Assembly: GCA_023260135.1 (NCBI GenBank)
Contig: JALQWG010000006.1
Coordinates: 1 to 64,000, forward strand
Direction: 5' to 3'
DNA: 64,000 nt
Origin: Candidatus Altimarinota bacterium
GTDB taxonomy: Bacteria; Patescibacteriota; Gracilibacteria; BD1-5; UBA2023
Positions 1-9,040 of this stretch are shown piece by piece. A program made the position numbers and the translations under genes. Position 1 is the first letter of the stretch; the number at the start of each line of letters is the position of its first letter. The notes under the pieces are model-generated. The model saw nothing but the letters and a program-made list of their open reading frames with translations. It made no database searches and was not told where the DNA came from.

Positions 1-36
1 TGTATATACTTTCTATCAAGTTTTGTTAAGTAAAAT

Positions 37-234
37 ATGCCTAAATATATCATCAAACCCATAGAAGAACTCCCAGATCTTCTCACTATATGACAAGCTT
101 CTCGTATTCTCGGATGCCATACGAATACTCTGAGAAATTGGGAAAGAGATTGAAAGTTACAGGTGGTTAGAATTTGAAATAGAAAGGATCGAAGATTTAA
201 GAAGTCCGATATCCTTGAACTTATATGAAGCTAA
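37..234 (+). CDS. Small MerR/excisionase-type helix-turn-helix protein
   Basis: A 65-residue protein with three in-frame UGA codons read as Gly. Residues about 16-62 look like an excisionase/MerR N-terminal DNA-binding domain: L-T-I-G-Q-A-S-R-I-L-G-C-H-T-N-T-L-R-N-W-E, then a basic wing containing R-I-G-N-R-K-D-R-R-F and K-K-S-D-I-L-E-L-I. Family knowledge suggests sequence-specific DNA binding, as a regulator or recombination accessory. No recombinase is visible next to it, so its partner is unknown. The window starts only 36 bases upstream, so its promoter and operon are not visible. Confidence 0.75.
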
Positions 235-273
235 GATTCGTTCTGGACAAACAAAATAAATACATATAATGAA

Positions 274-394
274 TTTGCGACACATACAAAAATGCTATTA
301 GAGTTCTGAAAAGTGGTAATAAAGGGCAATTTATTTTGCCTTATAATGTCCTTTTCTCCTTTTTGGAACGAGAGCATTGTGTGTTGTCGCAAAC
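274..394. repeat. Long imperfect inverted repeat (about 120 nt)
   Basis: The outer arms begin TTTGCGACACATACAAAAAT on the left and, on the opposite strand, TTTGCGACAACACACAAT on the right. Inner segments also pair: GGCAA with TTGCC around TTTATT, and GAGTTC with GAAC. The whole element could fold as one long interrupted hairpin. It sits between the HTH gene and the subtilase operon and has no open reading frame. It may be a MITE-like element or a structured leader RNA; the sequence does not decide. Confidence 0.5.
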
Positions 395-451
395 ATCAAA
401 GGCGGTAAATTGTCCTTTTTTGTTTGATTTTATTTCATTTTTCAGTCGTTT

Positions 452-2287
452 ATGTTAAAGAAAATATTTTTCTGAATGGTGGTATATCTATTCGGCGTCT
501 CATTCGTGAATGCAAGCTGTTTTGATCTTAATAATACCTATAAGCAGTATTCTTCAGAATCTACACGATATTTTGACTTATATCTTGCTACATCTTATAA
601 AGATACTGAAATAAGAAATGGTTACTATTCTCAATATACTCAATATAAATCTCTTGCTAGCGATACCTACTATGAGTATCAATCTTGTAAATCAAGAATT
701 AGTGACATTTTTGATAAATGATATGATGCCTCTACTCTATGAAGGTACTCTGAATCTATTTCATACTTTGAAAGCTATTTAGTTGAAAACTGAGATACTT
801 CAGATTCAAATTATGGCATCGCAAGAAAGAATCTATCAGTTTCATATAAAAAATATGCTGATAGCTATTTTCTTAAAGAAAACTATCGAGAAGCGGTGAA
901 TAATTATCTTAAAGCATTAGCAATTGATCCTAAGTTTCAATCTGCAAATTACCTTATTGCACAATCATACTTAGCACTGAATGAGTTAAATAATGCTCAA
1001 AACTATGCTCAAATTGCTTATAATAATGCCACAAGTGCTTCAGACATAGATTCAGCAAAAGGACTTCTAAGCGAGATACAAACTAAGTGGGATACTGCAA
1101 ATGCTAAACTTAATTCAGTTTCAAACGATACTATTGCATATCTCCAGTACTACCTTAAAGATCTAAATATTAATATCGCATGGAATCAGATTTCTAATCC
1201 AAGACAAGTTATAGTGGCAGTTATCGATGATGGCATTAACATCAATCATCCTGACCTAACAAAAAATATATGGGTTGCACAGAATAATGTTTACGGAACA
1301 TCAAAGATTATTAATTTTCAAAATGATGGATTACCCGATAATGCTACTGCGGGTGAGCATGGAACTATGGTGGCTGGGATTATCGGAGCTACTACTTGAA
1401 ATAACGAATGAATAGCATGAATTGCGAAAAATGTTAAATTAATGCCAATTAGAATTTTTGATACTGATGGTGGTACGAAAGAAGAATTTATAATCAAAGC
1501 AATAGATTATGCTATTGATAACGGTGCAAACATCATAAATCTCAGTCTTGGCTGAAGTCAATTCAAGTATAGTAAATGAATGGATGAAACAATTAAAAAA
1601 GCTTATGATAGATGAATCTTTGTGGTTATAGCTTGATGAAATGGGGATGTTCTCGCAAATAAACAGAATTGAGTTAATTTAGATATAAATCCAATTTCTC
1701 CTGTATGTAATAATAAAGGGAATAATTACTCATTCTGAGTGTTTGCTACAAATCGAGAATGATATAGAACTTTATGGACAAATTATGGCAAATGTACTCC
1801 ATTTTTCGCACCTTGAGAGGAAATAGTTTCAACATCTGTTGCCTGATACAATAAAGTGTTATGAATTAACTACAATCAACTTGACGGCACATCTTTCTCA
1901 GCACCTATTGTTTCTTGAATCTTAGCACTTGGCTACAATAAGTATGGTAAAATTCCGTATTCTGTAGCTTATGATGCTCTTTCTCTTGCGACTACTACTA
2001 ATTCAAAAGGAAATCCAGTCTTAGATGCAAACAAATATCTCAATAACTTACAGGTATATTTTGATAAACAAAATGCGAAAAAGATAGATGGACTTAAGGG
2101 CAAAGCAAAACTCCAATTTGATAGATATAAAAAACAGTATACTCACCTCTCTAAAGAGACTCAGAAATCTAAATATCAATCTCTAGTCTCAGGCTTTCAG
2201 CGAAAATCAAAGACTCTCAAATGAGATAATCTCACTATAAATAATTTGATAATTGAGCTTATCAACGCTGAAATCTCTAAACTATAA
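452..2287 (+). CDS. Secreted subtilisin-like serine protease (S8) with N-terminal helical repeats
   Basis: A 611-residue protein with a hydrophobic signal segment (residues 1-22) whose open frame contains many UGA (Gly) codons. Residues about 130-200 look TPR-like (Y-L-K-A-L-A-I-D-P-K-F-Q-S-A-N-Y-L-I-A). The S8 domain follows, with catalytic Asp259 in V-A-V-I-D-D-G, His303 in G-E-H-G-T-M-V-A-G and Ser481 in D-G-T-S-F-S-A-P. The C-terminal 90 residues are lysine-rich and helical. It is probably exported and degrades extracellular protein. The next gene starts 4 nt after its stop, so an operon is likely. The start at 452 gives the best signal peptide; a second in-frame ATG at 476 would shorten it. 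Confidence 0.9.
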
Positions 2288-2291
2288 TTTT

Positions 2292-2591
2292 ATGCTACTA
2301 CGACTCTTCTCATTCTCACTCATTCTTCTTTCCCTATTTTCAGGGATTATCCCATCGGTAGAGGCTCGTTCTTATTATAATTGACCAAAATGAGGATGTT
2401 ACTATATCTCTTCTTTAGGGAAGAAAGTCTATGTATCTCATCAGTATTGCAATCGAAATGATGAGGGAAGTAGTGCAGTATACAACTCTTCCACCAAGAA
2501 GACATACTATACATGACCAAAAGGTGGATGCTTTTACTATGGTGCGAACTATAAGAAAAACTATGTAGATCATTCCTATTGTAATCGATAA
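2292..2591 (+). CDS. Small secreted protein with two G-P-K-G-G-C repeats (PBCV basic-adaptor-like)
   Basis: A 99-residue protein with a signal peptide (residues 1-26), then two tandem copies of a module of about 28 residues: Y-Y-N-G-P-K-G-G-C-Y-Y-I and [12 protein letters not shown], each ending in Y-C-N-R. The G-P-(K/R)-G-G-x-Y-Y pattern resembles the PBCV-specific basic adaptor domain of large DNA viruses and some bacteria; this assignment is by eye. The two cysteines per repeat suggest extracytoplasmic disulfides. It lies between the subtilase and J-protein genes with 4-5 nt spacing, so it is probably co-transcribed with both. Confidence 0.75.
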
Positions 2592-2596
2592 AAATT

Positions 2597-4171
2597 ATGA
2601 CTTTCAAAGATTATTATCAGATTCTCGGAATAGAGTCATCAGCTACTCAGAATGAGATAAAAAAAGCATTTCACAAAAAAGCGATGGAGTATCATCCTGA
2701 TAGAAATGCAGGTTTCAAAGAGGAATCCGAGAAGAAGATGAAGGAAATAAACGAAGCCTATGATACGCTCTCAGATAGTGAAAAAAGGAGAATGTATGAT
2801 TATGAGTACTATGAGTCGAAATGATCAAGCAGACAATCAGAGAAAAAAGCGAAATCATCATCGAGTACGAATAATGCAAATAGTAATGAAAAGAAAGAGA
2901 AACAAAATAACTCTAACGATAACAAAAAAACAAAGGAAAACCGAGTTCCCTTAAAAGCAAAATTGAAAGAGTATATAAAAAGATTTTGATACTGGAGTAT
3001 CGATAAATTCAAGCGAATGCCTAGTGTTATTCAGTTCTGGATGCTTGTAATGATTTTATGATGATTTGTCTCTGCATACGAGGCTATATTTCCAGAAGAT
3101 AAACCATACCAATATACGCCGAGTACTTCATATACACCTCAGAATGCTCCGATACAAAGCTTCATACAAAAAGCAAACTCATGAACAATCAATGATATGT
3201 TCCAGGTGTATTGCGGTTTAAACCGACTATTTATACTTCATTCTCTTGCACCAGAATCGAAGTACTATAAGAGACTTATGGAGAACAACAGTGATGTTTC
3301 TTCTCAGATTGCGATAGCTCCGAAACTGATTGCAGAGAGGTCATTGATAGGTATAGATTCACTTCTTTCGAGTGCCCGACAATCAAAATGACCTTTTGAG
3401 CATAGTATATCTATACTAGAGCAAACAGATGAGAGGATGTTGAGATTTTTAGAAAATATGAAGTATATAAAATCAGTTGATGATTTTAAGGAAAATATGC
3501 TCGCCGATTATGCAGTTTCTGCGAATCTCTTGCAGTGATTTTCTGAAGCATTTTCAAAAGACTATCAAAACTACCCGAATCAGTCAGAGTCGAATGCTAG
3601 TATACTTATCGTGAATGGCGCTATGATGTGTAACGGGAATGCAGATATTTCTTTTTGGGATTCATGACTCTCTGGAGTGAATGCTACGAGTGAAGAGCTA
3701 TGATCTCGCCGAATTATGCAGGATGCAAATTTTAGAGAAGTTCCGTGAACTAGTGGAAAAGTTATCCGACCACTTATCAAAGGGGAATATGTGACGGTTC
3801 TTGATAAGAAAAAGGTGGGTTCGATGGATTGGTATGAAGTAGAACAGTATAGTACAAAATGATGGGTATCGTATCTTGCCTTTGTGGATGATCCATCGAA
3901 GGCATCTGCAGCTGATTGTGATCCAGTAAACGGGCATATTGATTCGGATGGATACTGTTCTTGCAATGATTGATACAAATGGATGTGAAGTGTAAAGGCT
4001 TGTGTCCTAAAAAGTACTATTTCTGGTGAGAGAATTTTGACTGAAATGGAGATAAATATTGCTACTTGCTGACTTGGCTGATATATCTCTCCTTATGATA
4101 ATAAATGTGAATGTGACTGGAAAGAATGATATTGGATGTGAGCTAATGGAAAGTGCGAGAAAAGATTATAG
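2597..4171 (+). CDS. Membrane J-domain protein with SH3-like and Cys-rich C-terminal regions
   Basis: A 524-residue protein. Residues 1-70 form a J domain with the HPD signature (Y-H-P-D-R-N), followed by a charged Ser/Asn/Lys linker, a basic stretch and one hydrophobic segment near residue 150. The extracytoplasmic part has a helical region, then an SH3b-like segment (R-E-V-P-G-T-S-G-K-V to G-W-V-S-Y-L) and two Cys-rich EGF-like stretches (C-S-C-N-D-G-Y, C-E-C-D-W). J domains stimulate Hsp70; the cytosolic J domain on a membrane anchor is inferred to recruit DnaK for the secreted products of this operon. Many UGA codons are in frame. The 3' end overlaps the convergent gene by 6 nt. Confidence 0.8.
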
Positions 4172-4411
4172 TGCGACTTCTTGATTTACAAAGGTAACCA
4201 GATGTTCCTGAATATACCTACATCCTTCATTCACTGTTTTTAGTCTTTGAAATGCTCTCTGACTTATGAGTGAAACTTGCCTCAGATTCAACTTGCCACT
4301 TCTGAGGAGTTCGAGATCCATTTTCTGCATACTGACTTCCTCTTCCCAATCTTGATTTGAGAAGAGGATTTTTGTATCTCGTATCTTTTGTATTTCAGAA
4401 GATTTTTTCAT
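4166..4411 (-). CDS. Small hypothetical protein
   Basis: An 81-residue basic, helical protein (M-K-K-S-S-E-I-Q-K-I-R-D-T-K-I-L) with no recognised family, signal peptide or UGA codon. The ATG at 4411 is preferred; a TTG at 4441 would add 10 residues. It is convergent with the J-domain gene and overlaps it by 6 nt. The composition is protein-like (one Trp, spread charges). Moderate confidence only. Confidence 0.5.
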   Translation of the reverse strand: MKKSSEIQKIRDTKILFSNQDWEEEVSMQKMDLELLRSGKLNLRQVSLISQRAFQRLKTVNEGCRYIQEHLVTFVNQEVAL

Positions 4412-4524
4412 AGTGAGAGGAGAGTGGGTATATTTATCCAAATTTTGGTATAAAAGGCAGAGTATTAGATCATTGAAGAGCAGTTCTGACTTCCTCGACT
4501 AGTCGCCACCACAAAAAAATAAAA

Positions 4525-4557
4525 TCTCTCATTAAATTGAATGAGAGATTTTTTATT
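4525..4557 (-). terminator. Rho-independent terminator (bidirectional) after the DUF1622 gene
   Basis: A stem of AATCTCTCATT and AATGAGAGATT with a 6-nt loop, flanked by A/T runs on both sides, directly follows the minus-strand stop codon of the DUF1622 gene. The 84 nt to its left (4442-4524) hold no recognisable gene. Confidence 0.8.
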
Positions 4558-4906
4558 CTGACTTGGTTACTCGTCTCTGCCATGGCCATCGTTGTTCTAT
4601 CTCGACTTCGAGAGATATAGAGAGGATGGTTCGTATGAGGACGATGAGTCCGAGGGTTATCGTGTTCTCGAGCGTGAGCTCATTGGTTACAGTCTTGATG
4701 ATATCGACAGCTATGAGTATCTCGAGTCCGAGGAGTATAGACCTTCCTATCTCCTCACGGATATGTGTATAGATATGCTTCCCAGTATCATGACCATATG
4801 CTCGTGCTGCACGATAGAGTCACATGAGTATACCACCGAATATGATACTCACTCAGAGTATTTCGATAGTATTTTCCATGATGACGAGAATATTGTGATA
4901 GTTCAT
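4553..4906 (-). CDS. DUF1622 family membrane protein
   Basis: A 117-residue protein with two UGA codons. Three hydrophobic segments are visible: around I-I-F-G-G-I-L-M-G-L, I-L-L-G-L-E-I-L-I-A-V-D-I-I, and I-T-L-G-L-I-V-L-I-R-T-I-L-S. The core G-R-S-I-L-L-G-L-E-I-L-I, S-L-E-V-E-I-E and R-W-P-W-Q are hallmarks of DUF1622, small inner-membrane proteins of unknown function. A second Met ten codons in is an alternative start. It lies between two terminators and is therefore probably monocistronic. Confidence 0.85.
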
Positions 4907-4946
4907 AAAAAAATCCTGATACCACTATCGTATCAGGATTTTTTAA
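4907..4946 (-). terminator. Rho-independent terminator of rimO (bidirectional)
   Basis: A strong hairpin: AAAATCCTGATA and TATCAGGATTTT around a 9-nt loop, with T runs in both orientations. It lies just after the rimO stop on the minus strand and just before the DUF1622 start. Confidence 0.85.
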
Positions 4947-4956
4947 AAAGTGCAAA

Positions 4957-6390
4957 TTAGTGTGAGAATTGGTGTTTCTCTGCTCATATATCGCGTGCTA
5001 CTCACTCTGAGAGTGTATATTCTACATAGCTTCCGATATCGATATCTTTTTCTACTATATCGGACGTGAGTACTTCATCGTAGTCGTCGACCTCTGGTGC
5101 TGCGAGCTCTGGGCGTATGATAACTGTTGTTCATCCCGTATCCATCACATATCCGTACTGTTTTTTTCACTTTCTCGCATCGAGTTTCTCATCGAGTATT
5201 TTTTCTAGGAGTGGATTGATGGTATTGATGCGATTTTTCGCTATAGTATCATCTACCTTCTTCGGGAGCTTGGAACTCGCAGCAAGTGGCTCATCATGGT
5301 ACTGGAATATCCCGACAGACTCGAATCGATACTTTTCTACGAAGTCCATGAGTATCTGGAAATCAGTCTCAGTCTCACCAGGGAATCCGATGATAAAAGC
5401 CGTGCGAATAAAAGAGTTCGGAAAATGTGCACGAATATACTCGATAAAGCTATCAATATGAGTCCGATCGTAGTGACGTCACATGAGTTTCAGGATATTT
5501 TCGCTCGCATGCTGGAATGGTATATCAAAATATGGGAGGAACTTCTGGAGTTTCGAGAGCTTCTCGAGGTGAGAGAGTGTGAGGATGTCTGGATAGAGAT
5601 AGTACACACGATAGGTAAAATCGCCTGGAATCGCATCGATTGCCTCGAGCATCTCGATAAGGCGAGGCTCTCCATAGAGATCAGTTCCATAGCGAGTTGT
5701 ATCTTGAGAGATAATCTGGATCTCGCGGATACCTTGTGAGAGCATCACCTTCACCTCCTCGACGATTGCTTCTATCGGACGAGATGTCTGACGACCACGT
5801 ATCGTCGGGATGATACAGAATGTACAGTTATTGTCACACCCTTCTGCTACCTTGAGATACTCGTAACCGAATGGTGCATGCATATATGCACGCACTTCAT
5901 CTCCTCTCCAGACGAATGCCTTTTTTCACTTTCCAGGCGCTTCGATGGAAGCGAGGTAGTTCGAGAGGGTTTTCTCTTTACTCTCCTTATGTGCCTGCTT
6001 AGCTCTCACGATTGCTCCTAGGTTGAACTTGGACTTCTTACCGAGGACGAGTTCCTCGATAACAGAGTAGCTCATGAATGGAACTATGGATACGAGATTT
6101 TTTAAACTCGCGAGAAAAGCATCATCCTTCACACTCACATAGCAGCCCATGAGGATGAGCTTCTTGCCGAGTGAGTCGTAGTATGAGAGTGTCTCCTCAG
6201 ATTCCTGACGTGCTGACGAGAGGAATCCACAAGTATTCACGATGACATATTCACACTCACGTGACTCAGGATCTTCGATATACTCGATCGGTGCACGGTC
6301 TGAAAATTTTAAAATCTCACCGATAGCGTATTCGAGGTCGACCATGTTCTTGGAACATCCGAGATTGATAGCAGAGAATCTAAAAGACAT
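4957..6390 (-). CDS. rimO: Ribosomal protein S12 methylthiotransferase RimO
   Basis: A 477-residue radical-SAM methylthiotransferase. The N-terminal UPF0004 domain carries its cluster cysteines in N-L-G-C-S-K-N, N-T-C-G-F-L and M-G-C-Y. The radical-SAM motif is C-D-N-N-C-T-F-C, with F-I-I-G-F-P-G-E-T further on and a C-terminal TRAM-like region. P-Y-F-D-I-P-F-Q-H-A favours RimO over MiaB. RimO adds a methylthio group to an aspartate of ribosomal protein S12. UGA codons supply conserved glycines. It has its own promoter about 100 nt upstream, with a repeat element in the leader. Confidence 0.92.
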
Positions 6391-6398
6391 AGTAAAAG

Positions 6399-6482
6399 TT
6401 CATAGACATAGAATAGAAATAGAATCATAGAATAGAATATTGCAGTCTCAGGACTATGCACTATGCCTATGTCTATGTACTC
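6399..6482. repeat. Hairpin repeat, copy 1 (CATAGACATAG family)
   Basis: CATAGACATAG on the left is answered by CTATGTCTATG on the right, so the segment can fold back on itself. CTATGCACTATGCCTATGTC matches, inverted, a segment at 49872-49892. It lies in the untranslated leader of rimO. Confidence 0.6.
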
Positions 6483-6491
6483 ATCGCGCGA

Positions 6492-6519
6492 AGTATAGAA
6501 AAAAACTTGCAAAAAGCAA
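6492..6519 (-). promoter_or_regulatory. rimO promoter
   Basis: On the minus strand TTGCTT (6519-6514) and TATACT (6497-6492) are 16 nt apart. This predicts a leader of about 95 nt before the rimO ATG at 6390. It overlaps the divergent promoter of the gene at 6541. Confidence 0.6.
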
Positions 6520-6534
6520 GGAATTGACTATAAG
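6507..6534 (+). promoter_or_regulatory. Promoter of the gene at 6541, predicting a leaderless mRNA
   Basis: TTGCAA (6507-6512), a 16-nt spacer, then TATAAG (6529-6534). Only 6 nt separate the -10 box from the ATG at 6541, so transcription should begin at or next to the start codon. No ribosome binding site is visible. Confidence 0.55.
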
Positions 6535-6540
6535 CATTTT

Positions 6541-7611
6541 ATGTTTTTAGATGAAAAAAGAATTCATGATATTCAAAATATACAAGAAGCTATTTCCTTA
6601 AATAGGGTGATTACAGTCTTTTTTGATAATGTATTTCAGGATACTAATATAATAAGCATTGACAGTCTTTGTCCTGATGGAATGTCTTTTTCGGAGCATG
6701 TTTATATGCTTGCTAGAACATTGCAAAGTACAATGAACCTAGGAGCACTTTTTCATCGACTTGTAAAATTTTTCGGCTCAAAAAAAGTTGCTGGGGATGT
6801 AGACTTATTTTACAGATGATTATTATTGATTATTATTAGAGAGAAAAGCCATATATTATGGAAAAATTGGGATGCTACATCAGTTTGAAATACTCTTTAT
6901 GGATTACAAAATTTTTCAAATGTTCCAACTGAACTCCTACTTGCTCTTATAGATGAGGTCCCCAGAGTTCATATATGGACGGCTCAAAATATCTGAATGG
7001 CACTTTATGGACTTCAGAATTCCTCAAATGTTCCAACTGAACTCCTTCAGGCATTTGTCCAAGTAATTCCACGGGTTCAATACTGGAATGCTCAGTGAAT
7101 CTGAAATGCAATATATGGGATAAGCCATCTGAAAGGATGAGCTGCTGATGACTTAATAGAATTACTTTTTGAGAAAATTCATCTTCTGGATATCGAAAAG
7201 GAAGGATTTGCACAAATTCAATCACTGGTTATATGACTCAATCATGCATCGATAGAGATACCTGAAGATGTTCAATCACGTTGGGATGACTTAGTTGCTA
7301 CTGAATGAAAGGAACAATCAACAACTACAAAACACGAGCGAAAACTCATGAAATATATAAAGGGTAATTTCTGAGAAGATTTTGAATTCCTAGGTTGAGC
7401 TTATGTACAATGATATGAGATTGATATAGTAATCCTAGATTCAAGGTGACAGATTTTCGCTATTATCGAATCAGATGGAGGTGCTCATAATAATATAACA
7501 AAGAAAAATAAGGACAGAAAAAGGGATCAGTATTTTCTGCGCGAATGAATAACTGATCTAGTGATTAGAGTGTCTGCCAGTTGATGTAGAGTTATTGAAA
7601 CTGAGGACTAA
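6541..7611 (+). CDS. OPR/FASTK-like repeat protein with C-terminal RAP-like domain
   Basis: A 356-residue protein. The middle has tandem helical repeats: Y-G-L-Q-N-F-S-N-V-P-T-E-L-L, then W-T-A-Q-N-I-G-M-A-L-Y-G-L-Q-N, then W-N-A-Q-G-I-G-N-A-I-Y-G-I. These resemble the W-x-x-Q-x-(I/L)-(A/G)-N-x-L-(W/Y)-(A/G)-L pattern of octotricopeptide repeats. The C-terminal part (about residues 255-350) has Y-E-I-D-I-V-I-L-D, I-E-S-D-G-G-A-H and a final strand V-I-R-V-S-A, like the nuclease-fold RAP domain. Such proteins bind organellar RNA in eukaryotes; an RNA-binding or RNA-cleaving role here is inference. The 3' end overlaps ddl by 20 nt, tail to tail. Confidence 0.65.
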
Positions 7612-8485
7612 TCATCTCTACAAATTCCTTCTCACTTTTTCCTGCCTGCTTCCACATCTTCGGAACGAGAGACCCGCTTGTGAATCATGGAATCGTGTTG
7701 ACCTCGAGAAAGTATATATCCTCTCCGTCGTATCGCCAGTCGAGGCGAACAACTCATCTAGTTCCTATATATTTGCATATTCTGAGGCTCTCAGTTGAGA
7801 GTCTTTTTTGGAGCTTATCTTCTCATATCATGAATACTTCGTTCGAGCCATCGGTTTCGTATTTTTCACTGTAGTCAAAAAAATCTTGTGATAAGGTCTT
7901 TATCTCGATGATTGGAAGGGTCTTGTATCAATCAGTATCTCTGTAGGCTCCAACTGTGAACTCTCGTCACTCGATACATTCTTGGATGAGGATGTCATCA
8001 TCAATGATAGACATACATGCCTCTGCGAGCTCATCGTGTTCTGTTACTTTGCTGGTTCAGAGTGAGCTCCCACCATGGTTCGGCTTCACGATAGCAGGGA
8101 ATGATGTGTAGTTGAGTTCGAAGTCTGCATCTCGTCTCAGAAATACCGTCTCAGGGATACAGATTCCGATATCTCTGACGAATTCATTGGTTCGATACTT
8201 GTCTATACAGAGTGCATGCACGTCAAAATCCGAATATGCATATCTGCATCCGAGTGTCGCGAGGAATGCTGTTACTTGGCCATCCTCTCCATATATACCA
8301 TGGAACATCGGTATCACGAGGTCGTAGGTTTTGTGTTTTTCTATGAATGATGCAATCTCAGTAGGGAAGTCATACATATCCACTGTATGTCCTACAATAG
8401 TACACCAATCTCGCATATTATCCCCGCTTCGGAGTGCAACGGCGCGTTCGGTCGAGATTCATCATGTGAGGATGGCGATATGCAT
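7592..8485 (-). CDS. ddl: D-alanine--D-alanine ligase
   Basis: A 297-residue ATP-grasp ligase that joins two D-Ala for peptidoglycan precursors. The N-terminal L-T-G-G-I-S-T-E-R matches the family's G-G-x-S-x-E motif; F-H-G-I-Y-G-E-D-G, K-P-N-H-G-G-S-S-L-G and L-E-V-N-T-I-P-G-F-T complete the substrate, ATP and Mg sites. UGA codons provide glycines in the first and last motifs. It is slightly shorter than typical Ddl (about 306-370). It shows that the cell keeps part of its murein synthesis. Confidence 0.93.
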
Positions 8486-8818
8486 AGTGTGAACATTAGG
8501 AGTGATTGAGTCTATAGAAAAACTTGCAAAAAACAAGGAGTTCATTTTTGGCTTTCAAATACTTTTTTTGCCATTCTCTCGCTCCCTGCTTCCAAGGGGA
8601 GTAGGGAGGTTTATCCTCTAACACTTTTTCTTCATGAGGCTTTGCCTCTTAGTTCTGCATTCCGTTCAGAAATCGCGGGCAAGCCCTCATTTCCTCTCTC
8701 CACTTGAACTATGAAAAGGTCTCCTTTGAACTTCCATATTGGAAGCATCGGTCTATCAGAATTGAGTTTTCTCTTCTGAGATGTCGAGTCGTGAAACCAC
8801 CGCGCTAGATCGACGAAG

Positions 8819-8848
8819 AAAAATCCCCAGTGAGATGGGGATTTTTCA
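8819..8848 (+). terminator. Rho-independent terminator without an obvious upstream plus-strand gene
   Basis: AAAATCCCCA and TGGGGATTTTT around GTGAGA with a T run on the plus strand. The nearest plus-strand gene upstream ended at 7611, so this may end a non-coding transcript. Confidence 0.7.
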
Positions 8849-9006
8849 ATAGAGAGATTTACCTCTGTCTTTTTTGAAGATATTTACATTGTATCATATT
8901 TTTTTAAAAATCAAATATTTTTCTATAGTTTAATATAAAAAACATATTTTTATGTCTTGTCCATACTTTTCATCATTTTTTGTCACTATTTTGTCACTTT
9001 TCGAGC

Positions 9007-9026
9007 GTATACTCATATGAGTATAC
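9007..9026. promoter_or_regulatory. Perfect 20-bp palindrome upstream of the surface-protein gene
   Basis: GTATACTCATATGAGTATAC is a perfect palindrome ending 14 nt before the ATG at 9041. The position fits an operator for a dimeric regulator, or a hairpin in the mRNA leader. Confidence 0.5.
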
Positions 9027-9040
9027 TTTTTTGTTTTTCT

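Larger units (their letters stand above)
8486..9040. other. Gene-free stretch with repeat-like hairpins
   Basis: No open frame longer than a few codons and no recognised RNA. It holds a GC-richer hairpin around CTCCCTGCTTCCAAGGGGAG (8571-8590), further short hairpins such as GAGGCTTTGCCTC near 8640, and ends in a clear plus-strand terminator at 8819-8848. An AT-rich, promoter-like part precedes the gene at 9041. A short non-coding transcript ending at 8848 is possible but not shown. Confidence 0.5.

Noticed and set aside
452-2287. Frameshifted or pseudogenised protease (many internal UGA stops)
   Set aside because: UGA codons are in frame at glycine positions and all catalytic motifs are intact; the same holds in dozens of genes, so this is recoding rather than decay.
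4442-4524. tRNA-like sequence ending in CCACCA
   Set aside because: No acceptor-stem pairing partner and no canonical T-loop; CGACTAGTCG is just a local palindrome.
4592-4960. 122-residue acidic plus-strand frame
   Set aside because: It is the antisense shadow of the DUF1622 gene, whose minus-strand translation has clear family motifs.
5296-5739. 147-residue plus-strand frame
   Set aside because: Antisense to the radical-SAM core of rimO.
8560-8600. SRP RNA core (GGAAGCAGG on the minus strand)
   Set aside because: The loop is not GNRA and the flanking asymmetric loops do not fit; better explained as a palindromic repeat.
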